From Fimbriiglobus ruber (GTDB lineage Bacteria; Planctomycetota; Planctomycetia; Gemmatales; Gemmataceae), in NCBI RefSeq assembly GCF_002197845.1, contig NZ_NIDE01000014.1, positions 992,001 to 1,056,000 on the forward strand: a stretch of DNA of 64,000 bases. The letters run 5' to 3'. This document shows positions 26,487-35,042 of this stretch, piece after piece. The notes under the pieces were generated by a model. That model was not told the DNA's origin and made no database searches. It saw only the letters and a program-made list of their open reading frames with translations. The translations under genes were made by a program, and so were the position numbers. Position 1 is the stretch's first letter; every line of letters starts with the position of its first letter.

Positions 26487-28250
26487 GTGACCATGCCGCC
26501 GAAGACCAAAGCCCCGGCCGCCGGTGCGGCCCCGCCGACGTTCGACCCGGCCAACCCGTTCATCGTCCAGTCCGACCGGTCGGTCCTGGTCGAGGTGGAC
26601 AACCCCAAGTACGCCGAGGCCCGGGACGCGCTGGCCCCGTTCGCGGAACTCGAAAAGAGCCCGGAACACATCCACACGTACCGGATCAGCAACCTGTCGC
26701 TGTGGAACGCGGCCGCGGCCGGGCTCACGGCCGACCAGGTGCTCGACGTCCTCCGGACGTACACCAAGTTCCCGATCCCGAACAACCTCCCGGCCGACAT
26801 CACCGAGACAGTCAGCCGGTACGGGCGACTGAAGCTCGAGCGGGCGGCCGACGGGCGCCTCCGGCTCGTCTGCGCCGACCGCCCCCTGCTCGAAGAAATT
26901 TCCCGCCAGAAGAAGCTCAAGGAGTACCTTGGCGAGAAGCTCGACGACGTCAGCTTTGCCGTCGAACCGGCCTTCCGCGGCGTCCTCAAGCAACTGCTCA
27001 TCACCCTCGGATACCCGGCCGAAGACATCGCCGGGTACACGGAGGGGGCGGCCCTGCCGGTGAGCCTGCGGGAGGTGGCCGCGAGCGGACTGCCGTTCCA
27101 CGTCCGCGACTACCAGCGGGAGGCGGCCGACGTGTTCCACGCGGGCGGGGACGTCCGCGGCGGCTCCGGCGTCATCGTCCTCCCCTGCGGGGCGGGCAAA
27201 ACGGTCGTCGGCATCGCCGCCATGTGCCTGCTCCAGAAGGCGACGCTAGTCCTCACCACCAGCATCACCGCGGTCAAGCAGTGGCACCGGGAGATCATCG
27301 ACAAAACCACGCTGACCGAGAACGAGGTCAAGGAGTATACCGGGGAGACGAAGGAGATCGGCCCGGTCACGGTGGCCACGTATCAGATCATCACGTACCG
27401 GCCGGACAAGACCGAGGAGTTCCCACACTTCGGCCTGTTCGACCAGCGGGACTGGGGCCTGATCGTTTACGACGAAGTCCACCTGCTGCCCGCCCCGGTG
27501 TTCCGCGTGACCGCCCAGATCCAGGCGCGGCGCCGGCTCGGCCTGACGGCCACGCTCATCCGCGAGGACGGCCGCGAGGGGGACGTGTTCAGCCTCATCG
27601 GGCCGAAGAAGTACGACGTGCCGTGGCGTGAACTGGAAGGCAAGGGGTGGATCGCGTCCGCCTCGTGTACCGAGATCCGCGTCGCCCTGCCGGACGACAA
27701 GCTGCGGATGGAGTACGCCGTCGCCGACCACCGGCACAAGTACCGGATCGCGAGCGAGAACCCGGCCAAGGAAGAGGTCGTCGAGGAACTGCTGGAGCAG
27801 TACGGCGATCAGCGGGTGATCATCATCGGCCAGTACCTGAGTCAGCTCCGGACGATGGCGGAGCGGTTCGACATCCCGCTCATCACCGGGGCGACCGGGA
27901 ACGCCGAGCGGGAGGAGTTGTACAACAAGTTCCGCCGCGGCGAGGTCCGCCACCTCGTCCTGTCCAAGGTCGGCAACTTCGCGATCGACCTGCCGGACGC
28001 GAACGTCCTGATTCAGGTGTCCGGCACGTTCGGGTCGCGGCAGGAGGAGGCCCAGCGGCTCGGCCGCGTGCTGCGGCCGAAGGAAGGTGGCGGGGACGCC
28101 GCGTTTTATTCGCTGGTAACGCGGGACACGCGCGAGCTCGACTTCGCCCACCACCGGCAGATGTTCCTGACCGAACAGGGGTACAGTTACGCGATCATGG
28201 ACGAGAAGGAAGTCCTCTCGGCAAGGAGGCACAAGCCGGTGGGGACGTGA
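26487..28250 (+). CDS. XPB/Rad25-like DNA helicase
   Basis: The 587-residue protein is a superfamily 2 helicase of the XPB type. An N-terminal ~200-residue region resembles the damage-recognition part of archaeal/bacterial XPB (NPFIVQSDRSVLVEV). The motor begins near VRDYQREAADVF: Walker A is P233-CGAGK-T239, the DEVH box is at 329-332, and motif III GLTATLIREDGRE includes the RED motif (359-361) typical of XPB. Motif VI is QEEAQRLGRVLRPK. It unwinds DNA 3'-5' and is linked to nucleotide excision repair in eukaryotes and archaea; the bacterial role is less defined. GTG 26487 lies a good distance after GGGAAGGA; ATG 26493 is an alternative. Confidence 0.9.
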   Translation: MTMPPKTKAPAAGAAPPTFDPANPFIVQSDRSVLVEVDNPKYAEARDALAPFAELEKSPEHIHTYRISNLSLWNAAAAGLTADQVLDVLRTYTKFPIPNNLPADITETVSRYGRLKLERAADGRLRLVCADRPLLEEISRQKKLKEYLGEKLDDVSFAVEPAFRGVLKQLLITLGYPAEDIAGYTEGAALPVSLREVAASGLPFHVRDYQREAADVFHAGGDVRGGSGVIVLPCGAGKTVVGIAAMCLLQKATLVLTTSITAVKQWHREIIDKTTLTENEVKEYTGETKEIGPVTVATYQIITYRPDKTEEFPHFGLFDQRDWGLIVYDEVHLLPAPVFRVTAQIQARRRLGLTATLIREDGREGDVFSLIGPKKYDVPWRELEGKGWIASASCTEIRVALPDDKLRMEYAVADHRHKYRIASENPAKEEVVEELLEQYGDQRVIIIGQYLSQLRTMAERFDIPLITGATGNAEREELYNKFRRGEVRHLVLSKVGNFAIDLPDANVLIQVSGTFGSRQEEAQRLGRVLRPKEGGGDAAFYSLVTRDTRELDFAHHRQMFLTEQGYSYAIMDEKEVLSARRHKPVGT

Positions 28251-28433
28251 TGATGGAATGGGCAATCGTCCGGAGGTGATTCGGACGCGGCGTGTGGTCG
28301 CGGCCACGCGCGCCGCGGGGTGCCAGCTGTCGCCGGTGAAATGACCTCAACCGCTGACGTCAGCCCCTTTTCTCAGCGACTTACGAAAACGCGGAATGGC
28401 TCTGCGGTACGGTCCCATCCCCGGCCGGGCGAA

Positions 28434-28462
28434 TTGACTTCCCCGCCGCGCGGTCGTAAATT
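28434..28462 (+). promoter_or_regulatory. Sigma70-like promoter of the cimA leader
   Basis: TTGACT (28434-28439), 17 nt, then TAAATT (28457-28462). Expected transcription start ~28469, about 25 bp before the leader-peptide ATG. Confidence 0.55.
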
Positions 28463-28494
28463 GCCAGGAACGAAATTGGCCTGAGGTTCCCGGA

Positions 28495-28578
28495 ATGTTT
28501 CCCGTCCTGCCCGCTACCCGGATCGCGATTACCGCAGCGCAGGGAGTGCGCACGGTCGTCGTCGTTTCCACGGGTTAG
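28495..28578 (+). CDS. Candidate leader peptide of cimA with four tandem Val codons
   Basis: A 27-codon ORF with a good Shine-Dalgarno sequence (GAGG, 28483-28486, eight bases before ATG) encodes MFPVLPATRIAITAAQG followed by VRTVVVVSTG. Codons 21-24 (28555-28566) are GTC GTC GTC GTT. In total it has six Val, two Ile and one Leu. It lies between a promoter and a terminator upstream of a branched-chain amino acid gene. Ribosome stalling at the Val run when valyl-tRNA is scarce would leave the segment after the stop codon (28578-28587) free to block the terminator. This is inferred from sequence; translation has not been shown. Confidence 0.65.
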   Translation: MFPVLPATRIAITAAQGVRTVVVVSTG

Positions 28579-28649
28579 CTTCGGGGCCGGACGGGTTCGC
28601 ACCCAGCCGACATACTTCCGCCCTGAAGCGCCCGGCTTCAGGGCTTTTT
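28578..28649 (+). terminator. Attenuator: terminator hairpin with competing antiterminator
   Basis: Terminator: GCCCTGAAGC (28620-28629), loop GCCCG, GCTTCAGGGC (28635-28644), then TTTTT. Antiterminator: GCTTCGGGGC (28578-28587) can pair with the same GCCCTGAAGC through ten contiguous pairs, one of them G-U. A protector segment CCCGTCCTGCC (28501-28511) can pair with GGCCGGACGGG (28585-28595) at 10 of 11 positions. The arms are mutually exclusive, as in amino-acid attenuators. Confidence 0.7.
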
Positions 28650-28683
28650 CGTTTCGACATCTTCGCGAACACCGGGGACAGGC

Positions 28684-30270
28684 ATGACTCGCGTTTTCAT
28701 CTACGACACCACCCTGCGGGACGGCAGCCAGGGCGAGGGCGTGAACTTTTCCCTCCAGGACAAGCTCCTCCTCACGCGGCGGCTCGACGACCTCGGGGTC
28801 GACTTCATCGAGGGCGGGTACCCCCTCTCGAACCCCAAGGACTTCGAATACTTCCAGGCCGTCCGCGAACTGCCGCTCAAGCGGGCCGAGGTCGTCGCCT
28901 TCGGCATGACCCGGCGGAAGAACAGCGCGCCGGAGACCGACACCTGCCTCAAGGCGCTGCTCGACGCCCGGACGTCGCACGTCACCATCGTCGGCAAGAC
29001 GTGGGACTTCCACGTCACCGAGGTGCTGAACGCGACGCTGGCCGAGAATGTGAAAATGATCGCGGACTCGATCGCGTTCTGCAAGTCGCAGGGCCGCGAG
29101 GTCTTTTACGACGCCGAGCACTTTTTCGACGGTTATAAGGCAAACCCGGCCTACGCGATCGAGACGCTGAAGGCCGCCGAGTCCGCCGGGGCGGCGGTCG
29201 TGATCCTCTGCGACACGAACGGCGGGACGATGCCCGAGGCGGTCGCGGCGGCCGTCGCGGACGTGAAGTCGAAGCTGAAGTGTGAAGTCGGCATCCATTG
29301 CCACAACGACTGCGAACTGGCCGTGGCGAACACGCTGTCCGCCGTCCGCGCCGGGGCGTCACAGGTACAGGGGACGATGAACGGCATCGGAGAGCGGTGC
29401 GGGAACGTCGACCTGGTGAGCGTGGTCGCGAACCTCGCGATCAAGTACCGGCGGGACGTTCTCGTACCCGGCAGCCTCGGCCGGTTAACTGAAGCGTCCC
29501 GGTACGTGTACGAGCTGGCGAACATGAACTTCCGCCCGGGCCAGCCGTTCGTCGGCCAGAGCGCGTTCGCCCACAAGGGTGGCATGCACACCCACGCGGT
29601 CGCCAAGAACCCGAACAGCTACGAGCACATTGACCCGGTGGTGGTCGGCAACGAGCGGCGGGTGCTGGTGAGTGAGCTGTCTGGGCAGTCGACGATCCTG
29701 ACCAAGACGGCCAAGTACGCGGTGGCGAATGACAAGGCGGTGATGGGCAAGATCCTGACGGCCGTGCAGGACCTGGAGTACGCCGGGTACGAGTTCGAGG
29801 CGGCCGAGGGCTCGTTCGACATCCTGGTGAAGAAGGCGGCCGGGCTGTACACGCCCTGGTTCGAGCGGGTGGCGTACCGGGTGAACATCGAGCAGGGCGC
29901 CGGCGGTCCCGTGACCGAGGCGACGGTCAAACTGCGGGTCGCCGGGGCCACCGCCCACACGGTCAGCGAGGGCGACGGCCCGGTGAACGCGCTGGACGCA
30001 GCCCTCCGCAAGGCGCTGCTCCCGCACTTCCCCCGCCTCGACGAGCTGCAGCTCGTCGACTACAAGGTGCGGGTGGTGAACGCGAAGGCCGGGACTGCCG
30101 CCCGGGTGCGGGTGGTGATCGAGTGCCGGGACGGGACGGCCGTGTGGGGGACGGTCGGGGTGAGCGAGAACATCATCGAGGCGTCGTGGATCGCCCTGGC
30201 GGACGCGATCGAGTTCAAACTGTTCAAGGACCAGGAAGACGCCGCCGACGGGCGGCCGGGAGGGGCGTGA
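28684..30270 (+). CDS. cimA: (R)-citramalate synthase
   Basis: CimA condenses pyruvate and acetyl-CoA to citramalate, the first step of the threonine-independent route to isoleucine. The 528-residue length and sequence fit CimA rather than LeuA: YDTTLRDGSQGEGVNFSLQD at the catalytic N-terminus, the metal-binding HCHND in VGIHCHNDCELAVANT, and GIGERCGNVDL. The FAHKGGMHTHAVAKNP block and a regulatory LeuA-dimer domain (~residues 380-515) follow. It has a long leader with an apparent Val-codon attenuator. The stop codon overlaps the ATG of the next gene (TGATG), and valS follows, so a cimA-uma2-valS operon is likely. A LeuA paralogue role cannot be wholly excluded. Confidence 0.93.
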   Translation: MTRVFIYDTTLRDGSQGEGVNFSLQDKLLLTRRLDDLGVDFIEGGYPLSNPKDFEYFQAVRELPLKRAEVVAFGMTRRKNSAPETDTCLKALLDARTSHVTIVGKTWDFHVTEVLNATLAENVKMIADSIAFCKSQGREVFYDAEHFFDGYKANPAYAIETLKAAESAGAAVVILCDTNGGTMPEAVAAAVADVKSKLKCEVGIHCHNDCELAVANTLSAVRAGASQVQGTMNGIGERCGNVDLVSVVANLAIKYRRDVLVPGSLGRLTEASRYVYELANMNFRPGQPFVGQSAFAHKGGMHTHAVAKNPNSYEHIDPVVVGNERRVLVSELSGQSTILTKTAKYAVANDKAVMGKILTAVQDLEYAGYEFEAAEGSFDILVKKAAGLYTPWFERVAYRVNIEQGAGGPVTEATVKLRVAGATAHTVSEGDGPVNALDAALRKALLPHFPRLDELQLVDYKVRVVNAKAGTAARVRVVIECRDGTAVWGTVGVSENIIEASWIALADAIEFKLFKDQEDAADGRPGGA

Positions 30271-31100
30271 TGGCATCTCAGACCGAAACGCCGACCGTTG
30301 GGACTGCTGCCGATCCGTTCGAGCGGGGCTGGCGAACGGTGGCCAAACGGCAAGAGGATGGCACAGTTACGGAACAGCGGGTGCCGTTGACCGATTGGGA
30401 CATTCTCCACCCACAAGAAGGCGATTTTATTGCACAAAGCCGTTACCACGGCGACAACCGTTGCTACCTGTGGACGGTCTTCAAGACTTACGCGGTTGGC
30501 AAGCCCGAACTGACCACCCTGTATTACACGGGTGTGGATTGGCAGGTAGCGGGAATCGAGCATCACGCGCCGGACGTCACAGTGATCGAAGGAATGACGC
30601 GGCCGCTCGACCCGTTCCAGGCGCTTGTTAATCTTCGAGAATCAGGCGGGCGGCCGGTCCTGGTCATTGAGGTGACTTCCCCGTCGACCCGTGAGATCGA
30701 CCTCAATGAAAAGGCCATCGAGTACCACAAGGTCGGGATTCCGTATTACGTGATCGTGGACACTCCGATCAATCCCGGCGATACGACTGTATCTGTAATC
30801 GGTTATCAATACATGCCCGAGGGGTATCTCCGTATGTCCGCGGACCCAGATCGCGGTATCTGGATACCGACCGTTGGACTTTGGTTCCGAGTCGAAAAGT
30901 CCAGGGTTGTCTGTTACACGGAGCAAAACGAGCGAGTTCTCGACTACATGGAATTAGCACAACGCAAGAAAGATTTCGAGAGTGATATTGAGGAAGCAAA
31001 GGAACGGACCAGAATTGCTAACGCCGAGTACGACGAATTAGTCGCCCGGATCGCCCAAATGGAAGCCGAACTCCGCCGCCTTCGCGGCGATTCCAACTAA
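30270..31100 (+). CDS. Uma2-family putative endonuclease with C-terminal coiled coil
   Basis: The 276-residue protein has the Uma2 (DUF820) PD-(D/E)xK core: APDVTVIEG with the first Asp, LVIEVTSPSTREID with the Glu and the following strand, and KAIEYHKVGIPYYVIVD with the conserved Lys. The last ~40 residues form a charged coiled coil (KKDFESDIEEAKERTRIANA). Uma2 proteins are abundant in cyanobacteria and planctomycetes, and their biological substrates are unknown. The ATG overlaps the cimA stop by one base, so it is translated from the same transcript, and valS starts 25 bp after its stop. There is no obvious link to branched-chain metabolism. Confidence 0.88.
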   Translation: MASQTETPTVGTAADPFERGWRTVAKRQEDGTVTEQRVPLTDWDILHPQEGDFIAQSRYHGDNRCYLWTVFKTYAVGKPELTTLYYTGVDWQVAGIEHHAPDVTVIEGMTRPLDPFQALVNLRESGGRPVLVIEVTSPSTREIDLNEKAIEYHKVGIPYYVIVDTPINPGDTTVSVIGYQYMPEGYLRMSADPDRGIWIPTVGLWFRVEKSRVVCYTEQNERVLDYMELAQRKKDFESDIEEAKERTRIANAEYDELVARIAQMEAELRRLRGDSN

Positions 31101-31125
31101 CTACCAAGCTACCGAACTCACACAT

Positions 31126-34071
31126 ATGGCCACCGAACTCCCGAAGGCTTACGAGCCGCAAGACGCTCAGAAGAAGTGGCTCGCGTTCTGGGACGAACGC
31201 GGGTACTTCCACAGCGAACCCGACCCGGCGAAGAAGCCGTTCACCATCGTCATCCCACCGCCGAACGTGACCGGCGCGCTGCACATGGGGCACGCGCTCA
31301 ACAACACGCTCCAGGACGTGCTCACCCGCTGGCGGCGGATGCAGGGGTACAACGCGCTCTGGATGCCCGGCACCGACCACGCCGGCATCGCCACCCAGGC
31401 GGTGGTCGAGCGGCTGGTGATGAACACCGAGAAGAAGACCCGCCACGACCTCGGCCGGGACGAACTCGTCAAGCGCATCTGGGAGTGGAAGGACAAGTAC
31501 GAGGCCCGCATCCTCGGCCAGCTCCGCGAGATGGGCGCCTCCTGCGACTGGAAGCGGACGCGGTTCACGCTCGACCCGGTCTGCGCGCGGGCCGTGCGCG
31601 AGACCTTCTTCCGCATGTTCCGCGACGGCTACATCTATCGCGGTAAGCGGCTCGTGAACTGGGACACCCAGCTCCAGACCTCCGTGGCCGACGACGAGAC
31701 GTACACGGAAGACACCAAGGGCGGCTTCTGGACGTTCAAGTACCCCGTGAAGGGAATGCCGGACACGTTCATCCGGTTCAGCACGACGCGGCCGGAAACG
31801 ATGCTCGGCGACACGGCCGTGTGCGTCCACCCGTCCGACGAGAGGTACAAGCACCTGATCGGCAAGCTGGTGACGATCCCGCTCGTGGGCCGGGACATCC
31901 CGATCATCGCCGACGGCCTCCTCGCCGACCCGGAACTCGGCACCGGCTGCGTGAAGGTGACGCCGGCGCACGACCCGAACGACTACGCCTGCTGGCAGCG
32001 CAACCCGCAGATCGGGATGATCAACATCCTGAACCCGGACGGCACGATCAACCAGAACGGCGGCAAGTTCGCGGGCCTCGACCGTTACAAGGCCCGTGAA
32101 GCGGTCGTGGAAGAGATGGAGCAACTCGGCTTCTTCGAGGGCAAAGAAGACCGCGTGATCCCGCTGAAGTACAGCGACCGGAGCAAGTCGCCGATCGAGC
32201 CGCTGCTGTCCGACCAGTGGTTCGTGAAGATGGCCGACCGCGACGACGGCAAGCCCGGCCTAGCCCAAATCGCGATCGACGCGGTGACGTCTGGCAAGGT
32301 GAAGTTCTTCCCAGAGCGGTACGCCAACAGCTATCTCGACTGGCTCGGCGAGAAGCGCGACTGGTGCGTGAGCCGCCAGCTGTGGTGGGGGCACCGCATC
32401 CCGGTGTGGACGAAGCAGTCCGACAAGCCGTTCCCGGCGATGGCGGCCGATCCTTCGTTCCTCTCGGTGACGGATTCGACCGCCGAGGTGGGCAGCCGCA
32501 CGGTCAACGTGCGGATGATCTGCATTGCGCCCGGCCACGAGGCTGTTGAAAAGCAACTGGAGGCCGACGGCTTCACGCAAGATGAGGACGTACTCGATAC
32601 GTGGTTCTCGTCTGCCCTCTGGCCGCACTCGACGCTCGGCTGGCCGGAGCCGACGCCGGAGTTGAAATACTACTACCCGACCAGCACGCTCGTCACCAGC
32701 CGAGACATTATTAGCCTCTGGGTGGCGCGAATGGTGCTGACCGGGATGTACAACTTAGGCGACGTGCCGTTCCAGGACGTGTACATCCACCCACAGTTGC
32801 AGGATGCGTTCGGCGAGCGGATGAACAAGACGACCGGGAACGGGATTGATCCGCTCGACATCATTGAACGGTACGGGACCGACGCGTTGCGTTATCAGAT
32901 GATGTCGATCGCAGGCGACACGCAGGACAGCCGGATGCCGGTGTCGAACGTGTGCCCGTTCTGTGACACTCTCGTTCCGATCAAACCGGAACACCTGCGG
33001 GGGCGGACCAAAAAGTTGACATGCCCCGCCTGCAAGAAGTCCTTCCGACCCGGCGGTCCGTGGGTTGGCGACGATCCCGAATTGCCGACCGCGAAGCAGG
33101 CGTCCGAACGTTTCGAAATGGGCCGTAACTTCGCCAACAAGCTCTGGAACGCGACGCGGTTCCTGCTGATGAATCTGGAGGGCTACACCCCCGCCCCGGT
33201 CAGCCTCGCGGAGATGCCGACCGAGGACAGGTGGATCGTCAGCCGGCTGGCGACCACCACCCGGGCGATCACCGACGCGCTGGAGGCGTACCGCTTCTCC
33301 GAGGTGTCGCGGCTCATTTACGAGTTCACCTGGTCCGAGTTCTGCGACTGGTACATCGAGATGAGCAAGGGCCGCCTCAAGGACGCGGCCGCCCGCCCGC
33401 TCGCCCAGCGCGTGCTGGTCGGCGTACTCGACGGCATCCTGCGGCTCGTGCAACCGGTGATGCCGTTCGTGGCCGAATCGCTGTGGCACGCGCTGAATGA
33501 GGCGGCGCCCGTCCGCGGCCTGCCGACCCCGACCCAGGCAGAAGAGAGCGTCGTCATCGCCAGGTGGCCCGAATACCCCGAAGGACTGGCCGACGCGAAC
33601 ACCGAGGCCAGCATCGCCCGGATGCAAGACCTCGTCCGCGGCGTGCGCGAAGTTCGTAACCGGTATCAGGTCGACAACAAGGCCTCGATCGACGTGACCG
33701 TGAAGTGTGCGGAACCGGTGGCGGCCGAGTTCCGGTCGCTCGCGCCGTTCATCGCGCACCTGGCGAGCGTCGCCGCGTTCGACTGCGGCCCGGCGGTTGT
33801 GAAGCCGAAGCAGGCGGGGACGATCGTGCGGCCCGAGTTCGAGGCCTACGTGTCCCTCGTCGGGCTGATCGACCCGGCGGCCGAATCGAAGCGGCTCGAA
33901 AAACAGATCGCCGACGTGCGCAAGCAGGTCGCCGGGATGCAGGGCAAGCTCAAGAACGAGAGCTACGTCAAGAACGCGCCGCCCGAAGTGGTTCAGGAGA
34001 CGCGCGAAAAAGTCGCGGAGTTGGAAAAGCAACTCCAGGTGCTGGAAGGGAACCTGGCGGAGTTGAAGTAG
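31126..34071 (+). CDS. valS: Valyl-tRNA synthetase
   Basis: The 981-residue class I synthetase charges tRNA-Val. The HIGH signature is HMGH in PPNVTGALHMGHALN. The KMSKS loop is atypical, RMNKTTGNGIDPLDII at ~residue 565: the last Lys is kept, but the other positions vary. A four-Cys zinc-ribbon insertion (CPFCDTLVP and CPACKKSF, ~residues 609-640) follows directly. The editing domain covers the middle (STTRPETMLGDTAV, TPAHDPNDY). A C-terminal coiled-coil arm (SKRLEKQIADVRKQVAG and onward) is characteristic of ValRS. Its position behind a leader with a Val-codon run makes valyl-tRNA feedback plausible. No Shine-Dalgarno sequence is seen before ATG 31126. Confidence 0.95.
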   Translation: MATELPKAYEPQDAQKKWLAFWDERGYFHSEPDPAKKPFTIVIPPPNVTGALHMGHALNNTLQDVLTRWRRMQGYNALWMPGTDHAGIATQAVVERLVMNTEKKTRHDLGRDELVKRIWEWKDKYEARILGQLREMGASCDWKRTRFTLDPVCARAVRETFFRMFRDGYIYRGKRLVNWDTQLQTSVADDETYTEDTKGGFWTFKYPVKGMPDTFIRFSTTRPETMLGDTAVCVHPSDERYKHLIGKLVTIPLVGRDIPIIADGLLADPELGTGCVKVTPAHDPNDYACWQRNPQIGMINILNPDGTINQNGGKFAGLDRYKAREAVVEEMEQLGFFEGKEDRVIPLKYSDRSKSPIEPLLSDQWFVKMADRDDGKPGLAQIAIDAVTSGKVKFFPERYANSYLDWLGEKRDWCVSRQLWWGHRIPVWTKQSDKPFPAMAADPSFLSVTDSTAEVGSRTVNVRMICIAPGHEAVEKQLEADGFTQDEDVLDTWFSSALWPHSTLGWPEPTPELKYYYPTSTLVTSRDIISLWVARMVLTGMYNLGDVPFQDVYIHPQLQDAFGERMNKTTGNGIDPLDIIERYGTDALRYQMMSIAGDTQDSRMPVSNVCPFCDTLVPIKPEHLRGRTKKLTCPACKKSFRPGGPWVGDDPELPTAKQASERFEMGRNFANKLWNATRFLLMNLEGYTPAPVSLAEMPTEDRWIVSRLATTTRAITDALEAYRFSEVSRLIYEFTWSEFCDWYIEMSKGRLKDAAARPLAQRVLVGVLDGILRLVQPVMPFVAESLWHALNEAAPVRGLPTPTQAEESVVIARWPEYPEGLADANTEASIARMQDLVRGVREVRNRYQVDNKASIDVTVKCAEPVAAEFRSLAPFIAHLASVAAFDCGPAVVKPKQAGTIVRPEFEAYVSLVGLIDPAAESKRLEKQIADVRKQVAGMQGKLKNESYVKNAPPEVVQETREKVAELEKQLQVLEGNLAELK

Positions 34072-34204
34072 AAACCAAGAAGAAATGGCCACGAAAAAGC
34101 GCAAAAAAGCACAAAAATAGAACAGAGAGAATAACGTTCAAGGTGTGATCTTCGGCATACGGATCACACCCTTCACGCGTTCTTCTGCCCTAACTCTTTG
34201 CGCA

Positions 34205-34280
34205 AATTTGGAGTGCGGCGCTTGACCGCCGCTTTTGCTTTTAAAAACCAAAGCGGCGGTCAAGCGCCGCACTCCAAATT
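34205..34280. repeat. 31-bp perfect inverted repeat, GGAGTGCGGCG family (copy 1)
   Basis: Arms 34205-34235 and 34250-34280 are exact complements (AATTTGGAGTGCGGCGCTTG and onward) around a 14-nt AT-rich loop. A second member with one internal substitution is at 38941-39084. It sits after valS and may serve as a terminator. No gene is seen in the rest of 34072-34424. Confidence 0.85.
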
Positions 34281-34424
34281 GTGCTTTCTTGCGGCCATTC
34301 CGCTTTCCGCCCGTGTCCATCTCGCCCGCGAATTTCGCCGTTAAAATGTTTGTAGGTAGTCGTCTGCTATGGTAGCGGGCGAGACGAGGTAGACCGGCCC
34401 GGGGCCGGGGCGACAGGCGGACCT

Positions 34425-35042
34425 ATGAAGCCCGATCCGCGGACCACCGCGGGACGAACCCAGGAGAAACCCGACCCGGGTTCCCCAAGTTCTCTCAACC
34501 CCCGCCGCGACGAGTTCGACGCCCTCTACGCGCGACACAGCCGGGAGGTGTGGGCGGTCGTTTACGGGCGGTCGATGGACCGGGATCTGGCGCTGGACGT
34601 GACCCAGGAGGCATTCCTCCGGTTCTGGCGGCACATGGAGAACCAGGACCACCCGGAAAACGGCACGGTCGAAGAAATCCAGAACCCCCGCGCGTGGCTG
34701 GTTCGGGTGGCGAGGAATCTGGCCGACGATTATGCCAAGAGTGCGTTCCGGCGGAACGGGACGCAAGACCCGGAATACTTGAATGGCGTCGGGGCGGGCG
34801 AACAGCAGCCCCTGGAGCAGATGGCCCGGGACGAAGCCGACGCCCAAATCCGGGCGGTAGTCGAAGAACTGCCACCGGCCGACCGAGAGATCATCAGTTT
34901 GCGGTACACCCTGGATTACGACGCACCGGCAATTGCCGAGATGCTCGGCATAAACGTGACGGCGGTTTACATGCGGCTCAGCCGGGCCCGACAGCGGCTG
35001 GCCGAAAAACTCGCCGTTCTCGGAGTGGATCAAGTCCCATGA
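34425..35042 (+). CDS. ECF-type RNA polymerase sigma factor
   Basis: The 205-residue protein has sigma region 2 (FDALYARHSREVWAVVYGRS, LALDVTQEAFLRFWRHM, NPRAWLVRVARNLADDYAKS) and region 4 (ELPPADREIISLRYTLDYDA, IAEMLGINVTAVYMRLSRAR), the plan of a sigma70 ECF factor. The first ~30 residues are a disordered Pro/Thr/Arg-rich leader. It overlaps the next gene by ATGA, the normal arrangement for a sigma factor and its membrane partner. The regulon cannot be read from the sequence. Confidence 0.9.
   Translation: MKPDPRTTAGRTQEKPDPGSPSSLNPRRDEFDALYARHSREVWAVVYGRSMDRDLALDVTQEAFLRFWRHMENQDHPENGTVEEIQNPRAWLVRVARNLADDYAKSAFRRNGTQDPEYLNGVGAGEQQPLEQMARDEADAQIRAVVEELPPADREIISLRYTLDYDAPAIAEMLGINVTAVYMRLSRARQRLAEKLAVLGVDQVP

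Noticed and set aside
28381-28600. tRNA, riboswitch or T-box upstream of cimA
   Set aside because: No cloverleaf or T-box sequence is visible. A short translatable ORF with tandem Val codons and paired alternative hairpins explains the region better.
30270-31100. Uma2 gene as part of a defence island
   Set aside because: The neighbours are cimA and valS, and no restriction, toxin-antitoxin or phage-related genes were recognised beside it.
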